Of a stretch of DNA of 64,000 bases, positions 27,601 to 36,800 are shown in pieces. The first letter of the stretch is position 1, and the number at the start of each line of letters is the position of its first letter. The DNA comes from an uncultured Bacteroidota bacterium (GTDB taxonomy: Bacteria; Bacteroidota; Bacteroidia; Bacteroidales; P3), in NCBI GenBank assembly GCA_902800395.1, contig CADCEC010000010.1, positions 92,122 to 156,121 of the forward strand, read 5' to 3'. The notes under the pieces were generated by a model, which made no database searches, was not told where the DNA came from, and saw nothing but the letters and a program-made list of their open reading frames with translations. A program made the translations under genes and the position numbers.

Positions 27601-28090
27601 CGAAAGGGACACCCCGTACGCTGTCGGCGATGCCGGCATAAAGGGCATAGGGCACGCTGACGAGCTGCTGGTTGGTGACGATATTGAAGTTGGCTCCCGC
27701 GGTGAGCTGCACCTCAGACTGGAGGTAGTAGGGACCGTTGCTCCAGTCGATGATACCGAGATTGGCATTGGAACCCACCTCGAGGGAGAAGAGACCGAAG
27801 CTGTTGGTGGTGACGGTGGCGTTCTCGGTGTAGACGACGGTGCCGTTGGCGCTCCCCTGTCGGATGGTGATGCGCACGGGGAGGGTGCCGTTCTCGACGA
27901 GACGGCCGTTGGCGTCGCGCACTACGGCCTGATAGTTGAAACGCTGTGGGGCCTGCGCCTGGACGGAAGTGAAGAATGAAAAGAATAAAAGGAGTGAAAG
28001 GAAGTGAAATGGAGTGAAATGGAGTGAGAGGACAAATGATTGTTTTGAAACGTTTGCCCAGATGCTATTGATATTGTTCTTGTTCATCAT
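24623..28090 (-). CDS. Secreted fibre-like protein with two lectin-fold-like C-terminal domains (paralogue 2)
   Basis: 1155 residues, same plan as the gene just downstream (5-nt gap): signal peptide, domain starting FNYQAVVRDANGRLVENGTL, three LTGGSFV ... FTNDMGFITQEVQ-type fibre repeats, four W.G..Y / GCDSI modules, and two ~250-residue C-terminal domains. The latter contain WRLLSNDEWDYLLNQR, WRTLSDGEWYYLLYGR and YWSSTTYRSG and end NKFFVRLVKD. The two paralogues are most alike in the framework of the last domain and differ in the Tyr/Ser/Asn-rich stretch just before FVRLVKD. The signal peptide region is partly made of 10-bp tandem repeats (27991-28030) and reads SLHFTPFHFLSLLLFFSFF. No T9SS sorting domain is seen; the neighbouring 196-aa protein has one. 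Confidence 0.82.
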   Translation of the reverse strand: MMNKNNINSIWANVSKQSFVLSLHFTPFHFLSLLLFFSFFTSVQAQAPQRFNYQAVVRDANGRLVENGTLPVRITIRQGSANGTVVYTENATVTTNSFGLFSLEVGSNANLGIIDWSNGPYYLQSEVQLTAGANFNIVTNQQLVSVPYALYAGIADSVRGVPFEEKQVLWMHGDTIYLTGGSFVVLPPDFDGDYNHLTNRPTNISQFNNDAGYITGEVQVLSISHDTIFLTGGSFVKLPAGFDGNYNSLTNRPTNLSQFTNDMGFITQEVQVLSFGNDTIYLTGGSYVVIPDYTEVQTLADVVALGNSAGGEQLKNLLDPTDPQDAVTKHYVDSIWALLAENPDANYSTHNVTQVDVCDSFLWHGAHYSLTGTYTYAYSNEGGFYSVDTLKLYVRVGTHNVEDITATGTYTWHDTLYTASGTYVYNYLNLYGCPSVDTMHLTLHAGSADCTSIRFENDTAQLNACGRASWYGAIISASGMYEHSLGNIAVGGCDSVVRVQVVILPMFHGDTSARTATGVTWRGNSYTVTGDYNDTLTAVNGCDSIYTLHLVIGSNSGVGSIPGLFSIGNGEYVRFASGNLQYLSSDMFWRFAENQYEVLYTPCAAAYYPTWSDVFGWGTSGYHDPADPLNTNFQPFDHSTHSATPGTAAYTYNQYGYGPSLNMADTNLTGTSANYDWGQFNNIANGGFEEGLWRLLSNDEWDYLLNQRNNAAYLRSIGRITGVPTATGGTATVQGYIILADDGNANLPTGIPFTANATSYNTNSYTLTQWKQLEAVGALFLPAGYYWTSTSGGTGSAYCLAINGTTTTVLRAPYNRSNQNYVRLAQTYDPNAMTCNCTYYDTTIISSGPFTWHSHTYTETGDYMEAITNAAGCDSIISLSLIIEDPGVLPGYFSVSATHQVRFSKGNLQYKASNNVWRFGHHQYDYRGADNSKRSATYTGWIDQFAWATSGYHDSTDFGNISYKPWSAGSGCGPSSIMPDWDLVNTSAQYDWGVHNPIANGGNTPGQWRTLSDGEWYYLLYGRTNANNLRGWATVNGVRGMVLLPDSWTLPAGITFNSGGNNYLQNIYGVTQWATMEAAGAVFLPTTGTTAESTYSASYWSSTTYRSGVFHAWSSSAYYFYWYINIQSADPGYNVYTSYSNTSKSNKFFVRLVKD
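27991..28030 (-). repeat. Four 10-bp tandem repeats in a signal-peptide region
   Basis: In coding orientation the units are CTCTCACTCC, ATTTCACTCC, ATTTCACTTC and CTTTCACTCC, that is, the tilS repeat unit with 0-2 changes. They encode part of the hydrophobic core of the signal peptide. Confidence 0.9.
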
Positions 28091-28093
28091 AGC

Positions 28094-28684
28094 TTATCTG
28101 ATTTTGATTACTTTATACACGTTTGACTGATTTTTCTCCTTGTCCTCGACGCGGAGCATATAGTGGCCGGAGGGGAGGGAGGAGACATTGACGGAGGTCT
28201 GCTGCTGGAAAGTTCCTTCGTGGAGGAGCTGCCCACTGAGGGTGTAGAGGGAGTAGTGGAGAGGGGAGACGGTTTCGTCGCTCTCGAGGGTGAAGCTTTT
28301 GGTGGTGGGATTGGGGTAGAGGTTGAGGGAGCAGGAGAGGGGCTCGATGTCGTCGATGCGGTTCAGCTCGAAGGTGAGGTAGGGCTGCAGCACTCCTTCG
28401 GTGATGGAGGCTGTGCGTACGTTGACGGTGACGGCGGTATCGTAGAGCGTCTGTGTGGCGCACTGTCCCAGGGAGACGGTGAGCTCGCCCGCGGAGCCCG
28501 TGACGTGACCACCCATAGGCACTGTGGCCACCTGGGCGGAGGAGGTGAAAGGTGAAAGGAGAAAGGTGAAAAATATGAGGAGACAGGAGACAGTAGATAA
28601 GGAGATAAGACAATGGTGTCGTCTTGCACATTTGTCTTTAACTTCTTTAACTTCTTTAACTTCTTTAACTACCATTTTAATCAT
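28094..28684 (-). CDS. Small T9SS type A cargo protein
   Basis: 196 residues. After a hydrophobic signal segment ending SSAQ there is a short domain (VATVPMGGHVTGSAGELTVS ... ITEGVLQPY), then a T9SS type A sorting domain: LNLYPNPTTKSFTLES, YSLYTLSGQLLHEG, LPSGHYMLRVEDKE. The N-terminus is odd: MIKMVVKEVKEVKEVKDK is encoded by four 9-bp repeats at 28636-28671, before a long charged and then hydrophobic stretch. A later start may be used, although no ATG with a better signal peptide was found. It lies 3 nt before the start of paralogue 2. A role as the T9SS-exported anchor or partner of the two large proteins is inference from the shared operon. Confidence 0.8.
   Translation of the reverse strand: MIKMVVKEVKEVKEVKDKCARRHHCLISLSTVSCLLIFFTFLLSPFTSSAQVATVPMGGHVTGSAGELTVSLGQCATQTLYDTAVTVNVRTASITEGVLQPYLTFELNRIDDIEPLSCSLNLYPNPTTKSFTLESDETVSPLHYSLYTLSGQLLHEGTFQQQTSVNVSSLPSGHYMLRVEDKEKNQSNVYKVIKIR
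28636..28671 (-). repeat. Four 9-bp repeats encoding VKE repeats
   Basis: Plus-strand unit CTTTAACTT occurs three times exactly and once with a final change. Being a multiple of 3, it can vary without shifting the frame. It encodes VKEVKEVKEVK at the extreme N-terminus of the small T9SS cargo protein. Confidence 0.9.
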
Positions 28685-28723
28685 AAACCTATTAACTATT
28701 ATCTGTTATCTATTATCAATAAA

Positions 28724-30133
28724 CTATTCTTCGTTTTCTTCATAATCGTTTTCCTCGTCGTCGAGGATTTCGAGTTCGGCGTTGCGGTTGGGGGTGCAGT
28801 AGAGCTCGAATTCGACGCGGCGGTTGATGTGGCGGCCATAGTCTGTGCCGTTGCTTTCGATGGGGTAGCGTTCGCCGAAGCCTTCGTAGCTAAGACGTTC
28901 TGCGCTGATGCCGCTATTGATGAGGTAGTTGACGACAGAGGAGGCACGGTTGAGGGAGAGCTGGTCGTTGTACTCGTCGGAACCGATGCTGTCGGTGTGA
29001 CCGCCGACATGGAGGTTGTATTTGGGATATTCTTTGAGGAGTTTCACGATGCGGTCGAGTTGATTGCGGGAGCCGAGGGTGAGGTCGTAAGAGTCAAATT
29101 CAAATTTGATATCGAACATGCAGATGCGGAGGTCGCAAACATCTTTTCCTCGGGCAATCATATTGAGGATGTCACCAAGGGTGTAGCAGCCTTTGTATTG
29201 GTAGTTCTCAACGTGACGACGGGAGGATGTGACATCGGTTTGCGGGAGAGGGGTCTGTGTGTCATCGGTGTCGACGACAACAGTGTCGCTTCGCGGGGTA
29301 GGCGATTGTGAGGTATCGGTGTCACGCTTCAGATAGTCTTCCAGAACGAAGCCGGTACCGCGGAAGGGGCTCCCGGCACGAACGATTTTCCTCTTGACGA
29401 GAGGAATTCCGAGTCCCACGGAGATTTCGATACCGCGGTTTTTGCGGGTGCCGATATTGGTGGTGTGTCCCAGTTCGGGGTTGAGAATCTGGGCGTCGCC
29501 CTCCTGTTCAGCAGAGGCGAAGTTATTGAGGAATCCGATGTCGGCGCCGGCTTCCACCATCAGGAAGAAATCGCGGTTGAAAGCCTCGAAATGGATATCG
29601 GTACCGAGGGCGACGTAGAGTCCGAAGTCAAATCCTTTGATGTTACTCTTGTTCAATGCCAGCGAGGTGGAGGGAAGAGAGTTGGATTCGTAGTTGATCT
29701 CTCCTGGAAGTGTGAAACTACACTCCACGCCTAGGGCGACATAAGGTACCACCTCCCACCAGGGACGGCAAAGGCTGAGGTGCAGCATAGGGCGAAAGTC
29801 GAGATAGGGAACCCACATGGAATAATTGACATCGCACCAATGGAGGTTCACACCCCGCACGGCATAGAGAATGTCGGCACGGAGATAGAGGGGGGATTTG
29901 ATTCGCTGGCGGTAGGTGACTCCCAGTGACGGACCCAAAGCCAGCGAATGCTCGTATTTGTCGTAACCGGAGAAGGAAAGTGACATATCATTCAGGCGTC
30001 CGCCGAGGTGCAGCCCCACAGCCTGTTTGGGAAGGGAAGGCCACTGGAGTTCCACTCCTTGTGCATGAAGGGAAAGGGAGAGAAGCAATCCCATTCCCGT
30101 AACCCATAACCGGTAACCCATAATTTTTTTCAT
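28724..30133 (-). CDS. OmpA-family outer membrane protein with beta-barrel-like N-terminal half
   Basis: 469 residues. A signal peptide (ending SLSLHAQ) is followed by about 250 residues resembling an outer-membrane porin-type barrel (alternating aromatic strands, SLALGPSLGVTYRQR). A linker comes next, then a C-terminal OmpA peptidoglycan-binding domain: IKFEFDSYDLT, VGGHTDSIGSDEYNDQLSLN, RASSVVNYLINSGIS, GFGERYPIESNGTDYGRHIN and RRVEFEL. The last residues are very acidic (DDEENDYEENEE). The first residues (MKKIMGYRLWVTGMG) are encoded by GGGTTA-type repeats. The gene overlaps the lipoprotein gene by 4 nt. It probably anchors the surface complex to the cell wall. Confidence 0.88.
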   Translation of the reverse strand: MKKIMGYRLWVTGMGLLLSLSLHAQGVELQWPSLPKQAVGLHLGGRLNDMSLSFSGYDKYEHSLALGPSLGVTYRQRIKSPLYLRADILYAVRGVNLHWCDVNYSMWVPYLDFRPMLHLSLCRPWWEVVPYVALGVECSFTLPGEINYESNSLPSTSLALNKSNIKGFDFGLYVALGTDIHFEAFNRDFFLMVEAGADIGFLNNFASAEQEGDAQILNPELGHTTNIGTRKNRGIEISVGLGIPLVKRKIVRAGSPFRGTGFVLEDYLKRDTDTSQSPTPRSDTVVVDTDDTQTPLPQTDVTSSRRHVENYQYKGCYTLGDILNMIARGKDVCDLRICMFDIKFEFDSYDLTLGSRNQLDRIVKLLKEYPKYNLHVGGHTDSIGSDEYNDQLSLNRASSVVNYLINSGISAERLSYEGFGERYPIESNGTDYGRHINRRVEFELYCTPNRNAELEILDDEENDYEENEE

Positions 30134-30786
30134 TGTTTCATAATATTAGCGGTGACGGGATTGGGGGAAGCGGTGGGTTGCCAGTTATGAGGGGTGGTGG
30201 TGCCGTCGGAATCGCGGTAGACGCGGAAGTCGCCCACCTCGATAAGTACATTGTAGGGGTCGTTCTTCTCCAGCATGATGTTGGCATATTCGAGTCGGCG
30301 AATGGTGCCGTCGGAGGATCGTTCGCCAGAAATGACGAGCCCAAGGGTGCAGGACCATCCGGCAACGGCGTTGCGCATCTCCGCCCGACCAGCGAAGGTA
30401 AAGTCGTTACCGCGCCCGGTGACAATGGCGTTGTCGCAGGTAAGTTGAGCGGAGGACTGCTCCTCGGTGTAACATATCATGTTGCGGCAACTTTGGGAGG
30501 AGAAGAGGAGACGTGCATTGTAGAAATTGTTGTTTGCGTAGATGTCGGAAGCGTGGACAAGCTCCATCGGGGAGGCGAGGAAGCCACCCTCAATGAGGGG
30601 TGGCTCCTCGCCGTCGTGGATGGTCATGTAGGGTCTCAGCTGATCGATTATCACCGCAGGGATGATGGTCTCCGGGATGGTCTGCTCGTAGGGAGGAATG
30701 ATGAAGGTCTCGTTATCCTTCCCGAGACAGGCGGAGAGGGTAATCGTTAGCAGAAGCAGGAGTTTTGTCCATAACCTATAACCCAT
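30130..30786 (-). CDS. Lipoprotein of unknown function
   Basis: 218 residues with a lipoprotein signal peptide: MGYRLWTKLLLLLTITLSAC, lipobox LSAC, followed by LGKDNE. The rest is probably periplasmic or surface-exposed. It contains paired cysteines (SQSCRNMICYTEEQ, LTCDNAIV, GWSCTLGLV) and a beta-rich C-terminal half; I do not recognise the family. The start region lies in a run of ATAACC repeats (30770-30800). It overlaps the OmpA gene by 4 nt and follows the LRR giant after 14 nt, so it belongs to the same transcript. Confidence 0.75.
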   Translation of the reverse strand: MGYRLWTKLLLLLTITLSACLGKDNETFIIPPYEQTIPETIIPAVIIDQLRPYMTIHDGEEPPLIEGGFLASPMELVHASDIYANNNFYNARLLFSSQSCRNMICYTEEQSSAQLTCDNAIVTGRGNDFTFAGRAEMRNAVAGWSCTLGLVISGERSSDGTIRRLEYANIMLEKNDPYNVLIEVGDFRVYRDSDGTTTPHNWQPTASPNPVTANIMKQ

Positions 30787-30800
30787 AACCTATAACCTTT

Positions 30801-33800
30801 TTACCGAATTACTACGACGCGTCTGGCGGGGGCTTTGCCGACTTTGACGAAGTAGACGCCAGAAGCGGAGAGGCGGAATTCGACGGTGGAGAGGACATCC
30901 TGTTTACGGTCTATCACGCGTCCGTTGACATCGTAGACATAGACATCGTTTCCTTCGGCTCCCTGGACGATGATGCGACCATCGACGGAGAATATCTCGA
31001 CGTTGTCGGGAATGACATCGGAGACACCCACGCCGCTGCCGTTGGTGGCAATGTTGGAGAGGACGATGTTGGAGGACTTGGAGGGGTTGCAGGGGTTGGC
31101 GAGGATGATACCCACCTGATAGTAGACGTCACCCGTGGGAGCGTCCTCGTCGGTGTAGGTCGTGTTGCCGCCAGAGGGCATGATGTCTATCTGCTCGATG
31201 TTGTAGGCATTGGTGCCACGGTAGATGACGTAGGTGGTGTAGTCGGCACCCTCGTACTCCGTCCACACAAGGTTCCAGCTGGTTCCGATACCCTGACTGA
31301 TGGTCAGATGCATGGTTTTGTGAACGGTGCCGAAGTCGGATTCGTAGCCGTAGATATCGGTAGCGGTCATCTTGTAGCGGTAGCTGCGGGTAGTGGGACG
31401 CGATGTGGTGTCAATCCATATCGAGACCGAGTCGTAGGGAATGGAGGCTATCATAGCGTAGACACCGGCGGTGTTGGCCTCGCGGTAGATGTTGTAGCGC
31501 TGCACCTCGAGGTCTTTCGGCCAGCCGAGTACATTGCGTCCGTTCTGGACGGAGACCATGCAAAGGTTCGGTGTGACGTCGTCGGTGAAGACAACGGCGA
31601 AGAGGGTGTCGGAGGTAATGGTGACGGTACGCACGGGTGTGCGGTCTCCATTGTCCCATTCGGCGAAGTGGTAGCCCTCGGAAGCGACAGGCTGGAGGGT
31701 TAACGTGGCACCGTAGGGGAAGGAGAGGGCGTTGAGGCCGCTGCCGTCGTCAACAGTGATGCTACCGCAGGCGTCGTTGTCGAACACTCCGTCGGCAGAG
31801 CCAGCGCGTGTGAGGGTGACAACACTGTGCGAGTCGATGGCGAAGATGGCGGTGAGGGAGAGGCTGGAGTCGAAGTCGAAGATAATCTCACGAGAGCTGG
31901 CAGTGACGCCGTCGCTCCACTGGACGAAGTGGTGGTGGGCTGCGGTGCAGGTGGCCGAGATAAAGGCAGTGTCGAGGTAGAGGTAGTTGCCGGCGCCGGA
32001 GACCGTACCGAGGGCGGCATCGTTGACGGAGAGGTAGAGCGAGACGGTGTTAGGAGCGAACTGGGCGGTGAAGGCGGTGTCGCACGTGAGGGTGAAGGTG
32101 CGCGGGTTGTCGGTGACGCCGTCGTTCCAGGAGGTGAAGTGGTAGCCGTAGTTGGGTGTGGCGGAGATGGTGCGCGTGCTGAGGTACTGCGAGGCGCTGT
32201 CGCCAGAGACGGTGCCGTGGAGGACGTCGTCGACGGCGAGGGTGACATTATAGATATTGTAGTCAAACTGGGCGGTGAACGTGATGTTGTCGGTCACCTG
32301 CACGGTGCGCGGGTTGTTGGTGTTGCCGTCGTTCCACTGGGTGAAGTGGTAGCCGTAGTTCGGCGTGGCGGTGAAGGTGACATAGTCGAGATATTCCGCA
32401 GAGGTCTCTGAAGCCAAGGCGTTACCCATGGTGAGGTTGGCAGAGAGAGCGGTGACGTCGTAGATGTTCTTGTCGAAGGAGGCTGTGAAGGCAGTGTCCT
32501 GCGTCAGGGTGACGGTGCGCGGATTGACCGTGACGCCGTCGTTCCACTGGCTGAAGTGGTAGCCGTAGTTGGAGTTGGCGGTGAGGGTGTGGAGCGAGAG
32601 GTAGTTGTCATCGGCGGCGTTGTTGTCGGAGGCGGAGCCGTAGGCGGCATTGTTGACGTTCACGGTCAGCGTGTAGTGGTTATAGCCGAAGATGGCGTAG
32701 ACGGTCTTGCTGCGGTCCGCCACCACGGTGTGGGGATTCTCGGTGGCACCGTCGCTCCACTTGATGAAGTGGTAGCCGTAGCCCGCAACAGCCGTCAGCG
32801 TGACGGAGTCGAGGTAGTCGACGGTGTCGTTGCCCGTCACCTCACAGGTGCCTGAGAAGATGGGGCTAGGCAGGGTCTGGCCCATGCTGAGGGTGATATT
32901 GTCCACAGCGGCAGCAGGCGTGTGCATCACCGAGTTATCGTTGCGCCAGTAGAAGACGAGGTAATAGTTGCCTTCGGTTGCCACGTCGATTGTGCCGTTT
33001 TGGAGGGTCCAGTCGCTGTTTAGGTTGAGTTTGTGTCCGCCGTCGAGGGCGATGGCGCCGTCGGGGACGGAGGTGGTGCCCCAGGAGGTTTGGAAGTAGG
33101 TTCCGTCGGGGACGAGGGCCACGCGGAGGTAGTCGTAGGAGCTCTCGCCGTTGCAGCGCCAGTCATAACTGTAGCTGTACTGTCCGGCAGGCAGGTAGAG
33201 CGAAGTGTAGGCATAGACGTCGGAAGGCTGGGTTCCGTCATAGCTGTTGGTGGCGCCATTGTCGTTGCTGATGAAGAGGGCGTTGTTCGAGCCTTCCAGG
33301 TTGGCGATATACCAGCGGTTGACGTAGTTGTTGTTGGAGAGGGTCCAGTTGCTGCCGCCGTCCTCGAAGTTGAAGCTAAAGAAGGAGCCGTCCATGTTGC
33401 CGATGGAGTCTGCCTGACTGTCCTCAAGCACCATCGCCATACCGTTCACATCGAACTGGCTGATGGCGAAGGAAGCTGTGAAAGCGGTGTCCTGCGTGAG
33501 GGTGAGGGTGCGGGGGTTGTCGGTATTGCCGTCGTTCCAGGAGACGAAGTGGTAGCCATGGTCGGGGGTGGCGGCGACGGTTACTTCGGTGAGATAGGGG
33601 TAGTAAGCGGTGTCGGCTGCGACCTGGCCATAGGGTGTGGTCTCGTCTACCGAAAGGCTGACAGCGTAGTTGTTGGGCTCGAAGTAGGCGGCAATATTAT
33701 AGTGCCATATAGCCTGCAGGGTGAGGACGCTGTCATCCCACCGATTGGTGTCAGTCCAGTGGTCCCAATAGAGGAAGTGATAGCCGTAGTTGGCGTGGGC

Positions 33801-36800
33801 GATGAGGGAGAAGGTGTCGAGCGCGGTGACGGTATCGCAGCCCTCTACACTTCCGTAGGCATCAGAGGGTGATGCAAAACCGCAGACATAGTAGGTGTCG
33901 ATGACGAAGACGGGCGTGAGCACGGTATCCTGTGTGAGGGTAATGGTACGCGGGTTGTCGGTGTTGCCGTCGGTCCAGCGCACGAAGTGGTAGTAACTGT
34001 CGTTCCATGCTGTAACCTGTGTGGAGGTGGTACAGGTGGGCTCGATGGTGATGCCGGCATTGCCGTGGGGTGCACCGCCGAAGCGGAGGGCATAGGTATT
34101 GCTCTCCACGAGGTTGGCGTCCTGCCAGACGGGTGTGGTCTGGTAGGTGTTAAGCAGACCGCAGGGGACATACACGACGGCGGTGCTGTCGAGGCGGTCG
34201 AGGACGTCGCCCGTCACTGAGGGCGGGTAGCCCTGCATCCTCAAATGGCGAATATTGCCGGTGATGAGGTAGAGCGGCAGCGACTGCACACCCTCGTCGA
34301 CATAGACGGTGTAGAAGTTGGGCATGGCGTTAGCCATCACGTTGCAGTTGACGGCGTTGTAGTAGAGGGTTTGGCCACTCTGGATGGCATATTCTTCAAT
34401 GCGGGCGACTGTGGAGGGAATGGTAAAGTTTACGTTCCAAGAGCTGTACTCAAAGGCATGGTGTCCGATGGAGAGGAGTCCTTCGGGGAATTCGACGGTG
34501 CGGAGATCCGACAAGCCGTAGAAGGCGTAGGGCTTGATGGCTGTGACCCCCTCGGGAACCACGAGGTTTCTGACGGCCTCGCCGCCAATATAGAGGTTGC
34601 GGGAATAGGAGATTGGGTTGCAGTCCCAACCATTGTTGAAGCCGATGCGGCACCAGTCGGCGACAGTTCCAGTGAAGTTGGTGCGCTGCAGGCCGTTGCA
34701 TTCGTTGAAGGCATTGTAATCAATGCTGTCGAGCGTGGACGGCAGGGTGACGGAAGCGAGGCTGGAGAGGCGCATAAAGGCGTACTTTTTGATTTCGGTG
34801 ATTCCTTCAGGAACCACGAGGTTGACCACCTCAGAGCCGTTCATAAAGAGATGGCGTGCGTAGCTGATGGGATTGGAGTACCAGCATTCGAAGTCGATGT
34901 TGCACCAATCGGCTATGGTGCCACCCCAGTTGACGCGGGTGAGGCTGCTGCAGTTGTCGAAGGCGCCGCAGCCCACACGGGTAAGGCCTTTGGGCAGGGT
35001 AATCCAGGTCATTCCGCTCTGGCTGGAGAAGACGGATCCGTCGATCTGGGTGACGGGCAGCATCTGTCCTTCGTACATCACGCTATCGGGGATAGTTACG
35101 ATGCCGTTGAGGGTGCCATTGACACCGGAGAGGGTGAGTCCGACACCGTTATAATAGTAATGGAATATGGAGCCGTCGGGCAGGGTGTCGTAAAAATCTT
35201 CGACAAAGACGGGGGTTATCACGGTGTCCTGAGTGAGGAAAATATCGCGAGGGTTCTCGTTGTTGCCATCGGCCCAGTGGGAGAAATGCCAGCCGTTGTT
35301 GCTCCAAGCGCTGATAGTAGCCGGGGTGGTGCAGGTGCCCTCCTGGTTGATGCCGGCGCTGCCATGCTCGGAGGTGCTGAAAGTGATAGTGTAAACCGAG
35401 GTCTCCATCAGATTCGTGCTGCCCCATTCGGAATCAGCTTGGTAAAGGCTCAGTAGGCCGCACTTCACAAGCACTTCGGCAGTGGGACGCAGGCGGACGA
35501 GGGCATTCTCTTCCACGGTGGGAGGGGGACACATCATTTTGAGTCGCCAGAGGTTGTTTGTGAGTATGTTAGTCGGCAGGAACTGCACGCTGTCGCCCAC
35601 TATCAGGATGTTTGTATTCGGGCAGGCGTTACTGGCTACTTCCGTGCAGCTCACGGCATTGAACCTGAGCGTCGGGCTCATGCTCATTGCCCACTCGCCG
35701 ATTGCGGTGACGGTTGAGGGTATTGTGAAGGAGTTGTTGCTGGGATACACCTCATGCAGGGCGTAGCGCTCGATTCTCTGAAGTCCTTCGGGGAGTGTCA
35801 CCGTGCCCACATGCTGCAGGTTGTTAAAGACATACTGTTTGAGTACGGTTATCCCCTCAGGAATCACAATGTCGTGAATCCTGGTGTTGCCAAGATAGAG
35901 ATTGTGAGCAGCAGATATTGGGTTGGACCACCAGTCTTCGAAGTTGATATTGCACCATTGATCCAATGAGCCTCTGAAGGTGACGCGGGTGAGCTGGTAG
36001 GAACTGTTGAATATGCTCGGCCCCATTCTTGTCAATCCTTTGGGCAGGGTGATAGCTGTCATGCCGCTCTGTTCGTAGAAGACCCAGCCGTCGATGGCGG
36101 TGACGGGCTGCATGGTGCCTTCGTACATGATGCTGTCAGGAATTTCCACGCTTCCGGTGAGAGTACCGTTGACGCCACCGAGGGTGAGGCCAGCACCATT
36201 ATAATAATAGTAGAAAATGGAGCCGTCGGGTAGGGTGTCGTAGAAGTCTTCGACAAAGACGGGAGTCAGCATAGTATCCTGGGTGAGGACAATCTCACGG
36301 GGATTATCGGTGTTGCCGTCGGCCCAGCGGGCGAAATGCCATCCATTCGTGTTCGACCAGGCAGACACTATGGCTGGGGTGGTGCATGAGGCCCCCTGAC
36401 TTAAGCTGGCATAGCCATGCTCGGAGGCGTCGAAGGTGAGGGTGTATGTGTTGGCCTCCTGCAGGTTGTATTCGTTCCACTCGTCATTGGCTTGGTAGAG
36501 ACTCAGCAGTCCGCAGGCCACCTGGATGGTGGCGTCGCTGCGCAGGCGGTCGAGAGCGAAGTTCTGCACCGTGGGCGGCGTGCATTGCATCTTGAGAGTG
36601 GTGATATTGTTGTTGATAAGGCCATAGGGCAGCACCTGCACGCCTTCGCCCACCACAATGGTGTTGTTGTAGGGAATGGCATTGTTGGCCATATTGGTGC
36701 AGTTGACGGCGTTGAAGATTACTGTGCGGTCGGTGTAGATGGCCTCGCTGCCGATGGCAGTGACGCCTGCGGGAATAGTCACCACAGCGTTCCAGCAGTA

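Noticed and set aside
21180-28090. Prophage tail-fibre genes
   Set aside because: The fibre-type repeats recall phage tails, but both proteins have signal peptides and there are no capsid, portal, terminase or integrase genes nearby.
21180-28090. Diversity-generating retroelement
   Set aside because: The lectin-like C-termini are plausible targets, but no reverse transcriptase, accessory gene or template repeat was found in the window.
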